Positions 7,429-13,008 of a stretch of 13,008 bases of DNA are shown here, in pieces. The notes below the pieces were generated by a model. The model did not search any database. It was not told the origin of the DNA and was given only the letters and a program-made list of their open reading frames with translations. Within the stretch, counting starts at the first letter, position 1. Every line of letters starts with the position of its first letter. The position numbers and the translations under genes are program-made. Location: contig CABQBF010000066.1 in the NCBI GenBank assembly GCA_902462325.1, positions 1-13,008 of the forward strand, written 5' to 3'. This DNA comes from an uncultured Peptococcaceae bacterium. Lineage in GTDB: Bacteria; Bacillota; Peptococcia; Peptococcales; Peptococcaceae.

Positions 7429-7530
7429 CAATTTTCAACTGACTAGGCGGCTTGCAAATTTGAGAAGCAATGCGTACTTGAGGTACACGAGCAAACGAAT
7501 TTGCAGACAACGGCGTCAGATGGAAAATTG
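7429..7530 (-). repeat. Long imperfect hairpin (palindromic element) between ABC lipoprotein and ATPase genes
   Basis: The two ends pair: CAATTTTC-AA-CTGAC (7429-7443) with GTCAGATGGAAAATTG (7515-7530). Further in, TGCAAATT (7453-7460) pairs with AATTTGCA (7498-7505). The tip contains a small GTAC...GTAC stem (around 7474-7486). The minus-strand transcript would fold into a roughly 100-nt branched or bulged hairpin whose base begins one nucleotide after the lipoprotein stop codon (7532-7534). No run of T follows, so it is not an ordinary terminator. Its palindromic shape and placement resemble REP- or MITE-type dispersed elements that stabilise the upstream message. Only one copy is visible here. 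Confidence 0.6.
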
Positions 7531-7531
7531 G

Positions 7532-8527
7532 CTAGTTCACAATAAACTGGGAATCTACCATTTGCTCATACAAATACCCTTCCCCCTCCAACAACCCCCG
7601 TTCTACCAGCCAATCGTTCACGCGGGCAATGTCGCTTTCGCTGGGAATGGCCTGGGCGGTAAAAGTTGGCGTTGGATAGGTGTCCGCCAAGGCTGCCGGC
7701 ACGTTAGCACACTCTAAGGCAAAAGACTGATACTGTTCTGGATTGCTGTTAATCAGCTCAATAGCTTCGTTATACGCATCCAGCATAGCCGCCACCTGCC
7801 CCTTTTTGTTCTCAATGGCCTCTACAGTCACCGCCACCACTGACTGAGAAAAGTTTTCGCCCAATTGGGTATCGTCGATGACCTTGTTAGCACCTTCAGT
7901 AACGGCATAGGCAGCCAACGGGTCAGGCAGGATAGCAGCATCGATGTCTTTTCCCTCTAACAAGGTGGTGGTACGCAGCATCAAATCGGGCATATTAACT
8001 GTCGTAATAGCTGTTTTATTTAAATTTAAAACCGTTTCATACTGCTCTACCAGATAATCCATCATAGTATTGTTAGAAATAGCCAGCTTTTTGCCCTCTA
8101 ACTGTTCCGGCGTGGTAATGCCACTATCTGGCGCTGACACAATGAGGAAGCGCCCTTCTGCCGGTTCAGCGCCCAACGCCATAGCCACAATACGGATGTC
8201 AGAGCCGCCTTTGATAGACAGCGCCGTTACAACCGGGTCTGTCATCAGCACATCCAGCTCGCCGCCCTGTAATGCTGTGGCCTGATCCCGTCCGCTGCTG
8301 AAATCTTTCAGCTCCACATTTACATTGTGTTTTTCAAACAGTCCTTCTTTTTGCGCTACATAAAAGGGAAAGCTGTCATCAATGCGCAGCAGGCCTACCT
8401 GCAAAGCATCGCCTTCGGAAGCAGCCTGCTGTTCTTCCGTCTGCGCCGCGCCGTTGCCGCAGCCAGCCAGCAGCATGGCTCCTAATAACACGAATGCCAG
8501 AAATTTAGATTGTTTTTTATTTCTCAT
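7532..8527 (-). CDS. ABC importer substrate-binding lipoprotein (NMT1/SsuA-like)
   Basis: A 331-residue exported lipoprotein. The basic N-terminus (MRNKKQSK) and hydrophobic core are followed by a lipobox LLAGC with the lipidated Cys at residue 23, and then a polar Q/E/A-rich linker. The mature part has the NMT1/THI5-like periplasmic-binding-protein fold signature: VGLLRIDDSFPFYVAQKEGL, then GELDVLMTDPVVTAL, and PEQLEGKKLAIS. It should capture a small organic substrate for the ATPase and permease encoded downstream. Sulfonates, nitrate-type anions, or thiamine and pyrimidine precursors are all known substrates in the family, and nothing here decides among them. Its ribosome binding site is GAAAGGTG about ten bases before the ATG. 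It lies 51 bases from the end of the nif3-like gene with no convincing terminator between. Confidence 0.9.
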   Translation of the reverse strand: MRNKKQSKFLAFVLLGAMLLAGCGNGAAQTEEQQAASEGDALQVGLLRIDDSFPFYVAQKEGLFEKHNVNVELKDFSSGRDQATALQGGELDVLMTDPVVTALSIKGGSDIRIVAMALGAEPAEGRFLIVSAPDSGITTPEQLEGKKLAISNNTMMDYLVEQYETVLNLNKTAITTVNMPDLMLRTTTLLEGKDIDAAILPDPLAAYAVTEGANKVIDDTQLGENFSQSVVAVTVEAIENKKGQVAAMLDAYNEAIELINSNPEQYQSFALECANVPAALADTYPTPTFTAQAIPSESDIARVNDWLVERGLLEGEGYLYEQMVDSQFIVN

Positions 8528-8578
8528 TTTTGTGCTACACCTTTCTTATCAGTTTTTGTTAGGGAAAAACGCCCTGTC

Positions 8579-9685
8579 CTATCGGCTCCAATGCCGAAGA
8601 TAATCCTCTTCTGTCTCAAAGATTACCGCTTCCAGCTCCTGCTGTTGAACAAAATCGGCTAAGGCTCCGGTAATCAAGCGTTCGGTGCCGAAATGACCTG
8701 CGTCGACAACACAAAGCCCTAATTCACTGGCGGCCTGACCGTCATGATATTTCATATCACCGGTGACATATACATCGGCGCCGGCTTTTTTGGCGGCTCG
8801 CAGATAGGAAATGCCGCTGCCGCCGCAAAGGGCTACAGTTTTGATTGGCTGGCTTAAATCGCCCTGATAGGTTAGATGGTTACATTGCAGTTTTTCTCCC
8901 GCTAAATCCAAAAATGCGGCCAATGACAACGGTTCTGCCAGTTGCCCAACTCTGCCAATGCCCCGTTTGGCGCCGCCGTTTTCCAGACGGAACACATCAT
9001 AAGCCACTTCCTCATAAGGATGGGCGGCTTCCATCGCTTTGATAACCGCCGCTAACGCCGCCTGAGGCACAACGGTTTCCAGCCGGTATTCGTCGGCATA
9101 TTCCATACAGCCCTGTTGACCCAAGAATGGACTGGTGTTTTCTCCTGGCAGAAATATGCCCGTTCCTCTAGCCTGGAAGGTACAGTTGCTGTAATTGCCG
9201 ATACACCCGGCCCCGGCAGCGCACATAGCCTGCCGCACCAATTCTTCATGACCTACCGGCACATAGACCACCACTTTATAGCAAATTTCCTGCACAATAT
9301 CGGCCAGCGGCTGCACATGCTTTAAGCCCAAAGCGGCAGCCAGCACGTCGTTAACGCCACCGTTGGCAATATCCAGATTGGTGTGCGCGCAATACAAATT
9401 CACATCATTGCCAATTAACTTTAACAGCATTCTTCCCACGGCGGTATCGCTGTTAATTTGCTTAACCGGCTTAAAAATCAGCGGATGATGGGTCAGCAAT
9501 AAATCAACTTTGGCCGTTATGGCTGCATCCACCGCCGCTTCACCCGGCGTAAGGGCAATCATCACCTTTTGGATTTGTTTTTGACGGTCACCCACCTGCA
9601 AGCCCGGATTATCCCAATCCTCCGCATAAGAAAGCGGCGCCCACTGCTCCATTTTTTCTAAGAAAGACTGACACCGAATCGACAT
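8579..9685 (-). CDS. yqfO: Nif3-like dinuclear metal protein (YqfO type)
   Basis: A 368-residue Nif3/GTP cyclohydrolase I type 2-like protein; Bacillus YqfO is of similar length. Candidate metal ligands are His66 and His67 in LLLTHHPLIF, His101 and Asp104 in CAHTNLD, and His331 and Glu335 in DAGHFGTE, matching the family's two-metal site. Between the two Nif3 halves, residues about 135-235 form the PII-like insert, recognisable from YKVVVYVPVGHEE and AHPYEEVAYDVF. The biochemical role of the family is unsettled; the 'GTP cyclohydrolase' label rests on limited evidence. The gene overlaps the end of trmK by 28 bases, and the trmK-yqfO pairing is conserved in Firmicutes. A GGGGTG before the ATG serves as ribosome binding site. 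Confidence 0.92.
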   Translation of the reverse strand: MSIRCQSFLEKMEQWAPLSYAEDWDNPGLQVGDRQKQIQKVMIALTPGEAAVDAAITAKVDLLLTHHPLIFKPVKQINSDTAVGRMLLKLIGNDVNLYCAHTNLDIANGGVNDVLAAALGLKHVQPLADIVQEICYKVVVYVPVGHEELVRQAMCAAGAGCIGNYSNCTFQARGTGIFLPGENTSPFLGQQGCMEYADEYRLETVVPQAALAAVIKAMEAAHPYEEVAYDVFRLENGGAKRGIGRVGQLAEPLSLAAFLDLAGEKLQCNHLTYQGDLSQPIKTVALCGGSGISYLRAAKKAGADVYVTGDMKYHDGQAASELGLCVVDAGHFGTERLITGALADFVQQQELEAVIFETEEDYLRHWSR

Positions 9686-10371
9686 TTAATCACCCCGTTA
9701 ATATCATCCCATTTGCGCCGCAGCATTTTTTCCTTGCGGCGGCTTTCTTCGTTCTCGCTCTGCGCTAACTGCGTCAATATTTTTTGCGTTTTGTCCCATT
9801 CCTCGCTGATATAAAGTCCCAGCAGCGGATGCTGCTCGGCCAGCAGTTTTGGCCCCAAATACAGCTCTACCGCCGACATGGGCTGTAGGCTGCGTCCCGG
9901 CTCCAAGGCAATGATTACAGAAAAGCGACCATTTTCCCGCACCAAATCCTCCCGCACAATTTGCCAGCGGTTTTTTTCGGCCCAAATGCGCACTGCTTCA
10001 GCGCCCACATTGGGCTGCAAAATAATGCGCCGCAGCTTGTCTACCACCAACGGCGCAGCTTCCAGAATTTCCAGCATCAGACTGCCACCCATGCCTGCAA
10101 TGGTAACCACATCTACCTCGCCGGGCTTGATGACTTTCAACCCGTCCCCCAGGCGTGTGATTACAGTATCTGCTACGTTATAATCGCCGATATTTTTTTG
10201 TGCCAGCGCCAAAGGCTGGGCATTGACATCGCAGGCAATCACCTGAGATGCCCGCTTTTGCTGAGCCAGCCAACAGGGCAGAAAGCCGTGGTCGGTGCCG
10301 ATATCGGCTACTCTGGCTCCCTCTGGCACCATGTCGGCAATGGCCTGCAACCGTTGTGATAATTTAATCAT
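9658..10371 (-). CDS. trmK: tRNA (adenine22-N1)-methyltransferase TrmK
   Basis: A 237-residue SAM-dependent methyltransferase that makes m1A at position 22 of tRNAs in Gram-positive bacteria. The SAM-binding motif is VADIGTDHGFLP (21-32), followed by the acidic ACDVN (46-50). The family-typical IAGMGG (91-96) and RIILQPN (115-121) are present. The C-terminal third is a charged helical domain, expected to contact tRNA. The ATG at 10371 is preceded by AGGAGG at a spacing of nine; an upstream ATG at 10389 overlaps that ribosome binding site itself and is unlikely. The start lies within the end of the HTH gene (8-base overlap), and the end overlaps the nif3-like gene. In many Firmicutes trmK follows the primary sigma factor gene; here a small HTH gene precedes it. 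Confidence 0.92.
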   Translation of the reverse strand: MIKLSQRLQAIADMVPEGARVADIGTDHGFLPCWLAQQKRASQVIACDVNAQPLALAQKNIGDYNVADTVITRLGDGLKVIKPGEVDVVTIAGMGGSLMLEILEAAPLVVDKLRRIILQPNVGAEAVRIWAEKNRWQIVREDLVRENGRFSVIIALEPGRSLQPMSAVELYLGPKLLAEQHPLLGLYISEEWDKTQKILTQLAQSENEESRRKEKMLRRKWDDINGVIKCRFGVSLS

Positions 10372-10582
10372 GGCATTCTTCCTCCTCATAGGCCAGAATA
10401 TCCGCCGGCTGACACTGCAGCGCCTTGCAAATTTCCTCCAGTGTAGAAAACCGAATGGCTCTGGCCTTATTATTTTTTAAAATAGATAAATTGGCCGGTG
10501 TAATACCGATACGTTCCGCTAATTCACCGGACGACATTTTTCGCTTGGCCATCATCACATCCAAATTTACAACAATCGGCAT
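10364..10582 (-). CDS. Small XRE-family HTH regulator (YozG-like), partner of the DUF2975 protein
   Basis: A 72-residue protein consisting of little more than a Cro/C1-type helix-turn-helix. Residues about 1-12 (MPIVVNLDVMMA) are the short N-terminal strand and helix, ELAERIGITPANLSILKNNK (20-39) is the HTH, and RFSTLEEICKALQCQPADIL completes the helical bundle, followed by an acidic tail. This sequence type matches the YozG family that is routinely encoded next to DUF2975 membrane proteins. The frame opens at 10612, but the ATG at 10582 has GGGGGCGGTGAA directly upstream and gives the family N-terminus. It lies 37 bases after the DUF2975 gene and its end overlaps the trmK start. Autoregulation through the inverted repeat at 11106-11132 is plausible but unproven. 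Confidence 0.88.
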   Translation of the reverse strand: MPIVVNLDVMMAKRKMSSGELAERIGITPANLSILKNNKARAIRFSTLEEICKALQCQPADILAYEEEECHD

Positions 10583-10619
10583 TTCACCGCCCCCTTCTGA
10601 GACAAAAGGCAATTCTTTT

Positions 10620-11030
10620 CTAAATCGTCAAATCATTTTCCTGTTTTAAGGAGATTGCCTCCGCCAGCATATTTTTTATGATGCGCACAAACAGACCTAA
10701 AAAACCAATTCCTCCGGCAGCCAATACCAACATGGGCCATAAACAGGCCGCTACCAGTAAAAAAACCGCTGCAAAAAAGCAAGCCCAGGACACCAAACGC
10801 AAGCAGGAAACATTCATCGCCGCAAAAACCACGCCCTGCTGAATATTGCGCAGCATTTTATTTAAACCATAAAGAGCCGTCAGTACCGGCACAAAAATCA
10901 AATAAAACAGCACCAGGATTGCCGATTCCCGCAGAAAAAAGGGCAGCCCAACGGCAATTCCAAGCCACAATACCAGCACAGCACGAATCCACCAGGCAGT
11001 TAACACCAACGATTTAGACTGATTCCACAT
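10620..11030 (-). CDS. DUF2975 family integral membrane protein
   Basis: A 136-residue protein with four predicted membrane helices (about 13-32, 36-55, 78-98 and 100-117) and a short polar C-terminus ending LKQENDLTI, a typical ending in DUF2975 proteins. Function is unknown. The recurring pairing with a YozG-type HTH protein suggests a membrane partner that controls or is controlled by the regulator, but that is inference. The ATG has an AGGAGAG ribosome binding site. It is the first gene of the minus-strand run, directly downstream of a near-consensus promoter. Confidence 0.85.
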   Translation of the reverse strand: MWNQSKSLVLTAWWIRAVLVLWLGIAVGLPFFLRESAILVLFYLIFVPVLTALYGLNKMLRNIQQGVVFAAMNVSCLRLVSWACFFAAVFLLVAACLWPMLVLAAGGIGFLGLFVRIIKNMLAEAISLKQENDLTI

Positions 11031-11074
11031 CCCGCTCTCTCCTCTTTCGATTACTATCTTCCATGTTATCTTTT

Positions 11075-11103
11075 ATTGTAAAAAGGATATTATTGTTTGT
11101 CAA
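11075..11103 (-). promoter_or_regulatory. Sigma-A type promoter for the DUF2975-HTH-trmK-yqfO run
   Basis: On the minus strand a perfect TTGACA (11098-11103) is followed after exactly 17 bases by TACAAT (11075-11080). Transcription would start about 38 bases upstream of the DUF2975 start codon. It is the best promoter match in the window. It lies three bases from the inverted repeat at 11106-11132. Confidence 0.75.
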
Positions 11104-11105
11104 TA

Positions 11106-11132
11106 TTGATTTATCGAAAAACGATAAATCAA
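11106..11132. promoter_or_regulatory. Candidate operator: 11-bp perfect inverted repeat
   Basis: The arms TTGATTTATCG (11106-11116) and CGATAAATCAA (11122-11132) are exact complements around an AAAAA spacer. The repeat sits just upstream of the -35 of the minus-strand promoter and also upstream of the plus-strand small gene at 11201, so it could control both directions. It has no T-run and lies in a divergent promoter region, which argues for a protein-binding site rather than a terminator. The neighbouring HTH protein is the natural candidate. Confidence 0.6.
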
Positions 11133-11200
11133 GAAATCCTGCTATATTTTTTTAAAATTTTGAATATACTGATAGTAAAGCCACGAAGGAGGGAAGTATC

Positions 11201-11440
11201 ATGAATTCAGAATTGGCGGCGTTTCAACAGAAATTGGACGCTTATCAGGATGAATTTTACCAACTGCTGCGGGAATATGCCCGCATCCGCAAGATCTCAC
11301 CCCGCGTGCGGGCTGAAAGCAGCAAAATATTAGAACAGTATTTGATACGCATGAATCGCATGGTAAAACAGGTGAGCCGTGAATTTAACGACGATTTGCT
11401 GCAAGGCGTTTCACTGTTAAAAATTAAAATGATGCAATAG
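11201..11440 (+). CDS. Small helical protein of unknown function
   Basis: A 79-residue protein I do not recognise. It is almost entirely amphipathic helix in appearance and rich in charged residues, Gln, Leu and Met, with no Cys, no signal peptide and no membrane segment. A proline (Pro34, in KISPRVRAESS) divides two predicted helices that could form a helical hairpin or coiled coil. Translation is well supported by GAAGGAGGG (11185-11193) seven bases before the ATG. A TATACT (11165-11170) is a plausible -10, with only a poor -35. It is divergent from the DUF2975 operon and shares its regulatory region. A hairpin terminator lies 34 bases downstream. A real gene by its signals, but its role is open. 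Confidence 0.65.
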   Translation: MNSELAAFQQKLDAYQDEFYQLLREYARIRKISPRVRAESSKILEQYLIRMNRMVKQVSREFNDDLLQGVSLLKIKMMQ

Positions 11441-11474
11441 AATCTATCCATACCATCTGGAAACTGCATGGAAA

Positions 11475-11505
11475 AGGCTGTCACGTTTTGCTAATGTGAC
11501 AGCCT
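11475..11505. terminator. Hairpin terminator after the small helical gene
   Basis: AGGCTGTCAC (11475-11484) and GTGACAGCCT (11496-11505) pair perfectly around an 11-base loop. On the plus strand a weak GACTTTT tail follows; on the minus strand the stem runs directly into CCTTTTCC, a slightly better tail. It most likely ends the 11201-11440 transcript and may also stop leftward transcription. Confidence 0.7.
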
Positions 11506-11719
11506 GACTTTTGCGCTGCGTTTAGTTTTGTACTGCTGCCCTCCATTCTCCTCACTGTTCTGCCCTTCATAATCCTTCCGCACCCCAATTATATCTAATC
11601 CTGCCAGTTATTTTTTCTTGTCATACTCTGTGTTTTCTGCTATGATTACGATAACGCCATTGATGGATATTTATTTCTCAGGATTGTTAATATTTCTTCA
11701 TGCAGGAAATATTGTACGC
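11506..11719. other. Intergenic stretch without a recognisable gene
   Basis: This pyrimidine-rich stretch is part of the larger gene-free interval 11441-12216. The only structure I see is an 8-bp inverted repeat AATATTTC (11689-11696) / GAAATATT (11706-11713). No ORF has both a ribosome binding site at proper spacing and a protein-like sequence. I see no tRNA, riboswitch or insertion-sequence remnant. Confidence 0.5.
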
Positions 11720-11749
11720 TTGTAAATAACAACCATTGTGTGGTATACT
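11720..11749 (+). promoter_or_regulatory. Sigma-A like promoter for a candidate small RNA
   Basis: TTGTAA (11720-11725), an 18-base spacer and TATACT (11744-11749), with the extended -10 dinucleotide TG at 11741-11742. Transcription would start near 11756. No coding sequence with a ribosome binding site follows before the hairpin at 11825-11866. Confidence 0.5.
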
Positions 11750-11755
11750 AATTTT

Positions 11756-11870
11756 GAACATGCAACATGTTGTACAAGCTGTGCAAACAGTGCGTCTTCT
11801 CTTGCATATTACCCACTACTTAACAAAAGAGGATTGTTGCATGAAATGAAGTAACAATCCTCTTTTGCAT
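11756..11870 (+). ncRNA. Candidate small non-coding RNA of about 115 nt
   Basis: A promoter-like element and a strong terminal hairpin bracket a short stretch without an ORF. The 5' end would carry a small hairpin AACATG-CAA-CATGTT (11757-11771). An unstructured middle follows (about 11772-11824, including a pyrimidine-rich GTCTTCTCTTG), then the 16-bp terminator stem. This architecture is common in regulatory small RNAs. I recognise no known family and have no expression evidence, so it remains a prediction. Confidence 0.35.
11825..11870. terminator. Strong hairpin, intrinsic-terminator like
   Basis: AAAAGAGGATTGTTGC (11825-11840) and GTAACAATCCTCTTTT (11851-11866) form a 16-bp stem with one G-U pair and a 10-base loop. 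The flanking A and T runs are part of the stem, so it could work in either direction. It is the 3' end of the candidate small RNA. Confidence 0.65.
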
Positions 11871-11982
11871 TTTACACCCTCTTCTTCATCTATGCATAAA
11901 AATACAAATGGTTTTCGACTTTTCTTCTGATATCCTACGGTTCCTCTGTGCTTTAACCTAAAAAAAATTAGTCGGCGCACCG

Positions 11983-12012
11983 TTGTCAGAAAGAACAAGA
12001 ATTCTTTATACT
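11983..12012 (+). promoter_or_regulatory. Promoter candidate for the amino acid permease, with a 200-base leader
   Basis: TTGTCA (11983-11988), an 18-base spacer and TATACT (12007-12012). Transcription from here would give a leader of about 200 nucleotides before the permease ATG at 12217. The leader has a small hairpin ACACT...AGTGT (12015-12031) near its start. Later, CTGTAAT (12125-12131) can pair with ATTACAG (12162-12168), or partly with ATTAC at 12149-12153. I find no T-box, SAM, lysine, glycine or TPP riboswitch signature. Confidence 0.45.
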
Positions 12013-12216
12013 TTACACTAAGTTAGAGTGTTTCTTTCTGCAGTAAACAACCTTGTGATGCTGAAACTCATGTAGTAAGGATTCCAACATAACTGAAGTA
12101 ATGACACATTTTCATAAAAATTTCCTGTAATACGTAACTGTTTTGCCCATTACAAAAAAACATTACAGCAGAAAGAAGCAAAACAATTTTTTAATCTATT
12201 TTCAGGAGGTTTTTTC

Positions 12217-13008
12217 ATGTCTGATGAACAAGGTTTCAAAAAAGAACTGCGGCCCATCGACGTTTGGGGACTTGCCCTGGGCGCTATTGTGGGCTGGGGC
12301 TGCTTTGTGCTGCCCGGTAACTCCTTTTTGCCAAAAGCTGGCCCGCTTGGTATGGCCATCGGGATGCTTTTAGGTGCTGGGATTGTCATTTTAATCAGCC
12401 TGAGCTATGGGTATCTCATTCAAAAATTCCCCGTTTCTGGTGGCGAATTTGTCTATGCCGATTCAGCATTTGGCAAAGTTCACGGCTTTATCTGCGGCTG
12501 GGCTTTAATTCTGGCTTATTGGTCGCTCATCCCACTCAATGCTACTGCCGTTGGCTTAATCAGCCGCTATCTGTTCCCTGGTATTATTCAGGTGGGCAAG
12601 CTCTATTCCATCGCCGGTTGGGACGTTTATGCCGGTGAAATTTTGGTGGCATCCTTCTTCTTGATTGCATTGGCATTTTTGAACATTAAAGGCGTAAAAG
12701 GTTCTGGTGCGCTGCAAACTGCTGTATCACTGATTTTAGTGCTTTCTATCGTTTTAGTGACAGCAATTGTTTTATTCAAATGTCATGACTTCACCAATTT
12801 AATGCCCGCATTCCAAACAGAAAACAATCGCACCGTATTCTCCTGCATCTTCGCCGTAGTCGCTATGACACCATGGGCTTTTATCGGTTTTGACTGTATT
12901 CCACAGGCTGCAGAAGAGTACAGCTTTTCTCATAAAAAATCTCTGTTTTTGATGGTTTCCGCTGTTTTAGTGGCTGCTTGTTTATATATTTGCATCAATA
13001 CCATTACC
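12217..13008 (+). CDS. APC-family amino acid/polyamine permease (partial, 3' end missing)
   Basis: The first 264 codons of a polytopic transporter are visible; full-length members are usually 430-500 residues. The cytosolic N-terminus (MSDEQGFKKELRPIDVW) leads into the first helix with GAIVGWGCFVLPG (22-34), the APC equivalent of the GxGIF substrate-binding break, here with Trp and Cys. FPVSGGEFVYADSAFG (71-86) is the conserved segment near helix 3, and about seven hydrophobic segments are seen before the window ends. The ribosome binding site is a strong AGGAGGT at 12204-12210. Substrate cannot be assigned. It stands alone after a 776-base gap with its own likely promoter, so it need not be related to the ureohydrolase cassette. 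Confidence 0.88.
   Translation, partial: MSDEQGFKKELRPIDVWGLALGAIVGWGCFVLPGNSFLPKAGPLGMAIGMLLGAGIVILISLSYGYLIQKFPVSGGEFVYADSAFGKVHGFICGWALILAYWSLIPLNATAVGLISRYLFPGIIQVGKLYSIAGWDVYAGEILVASFFLIALAFLNIKGVKGSGALQTAVSLILVLSIVLVTAIVLFKCHDFTNLMPAFQTENNRTVFSCIFAVVAMTPWAFIGFDCIPQAAEEYSFSHKKSLFLMVSAVLVAACLYICINTIT

Noticed and set aside
8528..8578. AGGG-loop-CCCT hairpin between the nif3-like and lipoprotein genes
   Set aside because: A four-base stem without a T-run; not a credible terminator, so co-transcription remains possible.
9961..10359. Plus-strand 132-codon ORF
   Set aside because: Antisense to trmK; no ribosome binding site or recognisable motif.
11481..11570. Minus-strand 29-codon ORF with an upstream GGAAGG
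   Set aside because: The ribosome binding site is too close to the ATG, the composition is not protein-like, and its stop lies inside the terminator stem.
11816..11998. Minus-strand 60-codon ORF
   Set aside because: It runs through the strong hairpin at 11825-11866, has no ribosome binding site and no recognisable sequence.
12013..12216. Riboswitch or T-box upstream of the amino acid permease
   Set aside because: Looked for T-box, SAM, lysine, glycine and TPP core motifs and found none.
1..13008. CRISPR array, tRNA or rRNA genes, toxin-antitoxin pair or defence cluster
   Set aside because: No regularly spaced direct repeats, no tRNA-like cloverleaf or rRNA sequence noticed. The HTH/DUF2975 pair superficially resembles a two-gene toxin-antitoxin unit but matches a known regulator/membrane-protein pairing.

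Overview
The window looks like a low-to-moderate GC Firmicute chromosome. LonB, TrmK, a YqfO-type Nif3 protein with a PII-like insert, and a YozG-type HTH protein paired with a DUF2975 membrane protein are all typical of that phylum. Gene spacing, AGGAGG-type ribosome binding sites and TTGACA/TATAAT-type promoters agree. A Clostridia or Negativicutes member is plausible, but I cannot place it further from the sequence alone.

Layout. (1) Positions 1-456 hold the left end of an IS3-family insertion sequence on the minus strand (OrfA cut by the window edge), abutting the end of lonB. (2) 457-2079, minus: lonB, a membrane-anchored ATP-dependent protease. (3) 2339-5680, plus: an AT-rich cassette made of an agmatinase/arginase-family ureohydrolase, a sodium:solute symporter and a LysR regulator. 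It reads as a substrate-inducible uptake and hydrolysis unit for a guanidino compound. It ends at a hairpin (5724-5780) that probably serves both converging strands. (4) 11030 down to 5819, minus: a long same-strand run. First come DUF2975 membrane protein, HTH regulator, trmK and the nif3-like gene, the last three overlapping one another. A nitrate/sulfonate/taurine-type ABC importer follows (lipoprotein, ATPase, permease). A roughly 100-nt imperfect hairpin sits immediately after the lipoprotein stop codon, separating it from the ATPase and permease genes. (5) 11031-11200: a divergent regulatory region with a near-consensus minus-strand promoter and an 11-bp perfect inverted repeat that may be the operator of the HTH protein. 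(6) 11201-11440, plus: a small helical protein of unknown function. (7) 11441-12216: 776 bases without a convincing gene, holding two hairpins, two sigma-A-like promoters and a candidate small RNA. (8) From 12217, plus: an APC-family amino acid permease running off the window.

The most distinctive items are the ureohydrolase-symporter-LysR cassette with its nested palindromic upstream region, the hairpin inside the ABC operon, the candidate small RNA near 11756-11870, and the inverted repeat in front of the HTH/DUF2975 operon. I see no clear defence system, CRISPR array, tRNA, rRNA or recognisable riboswitch.
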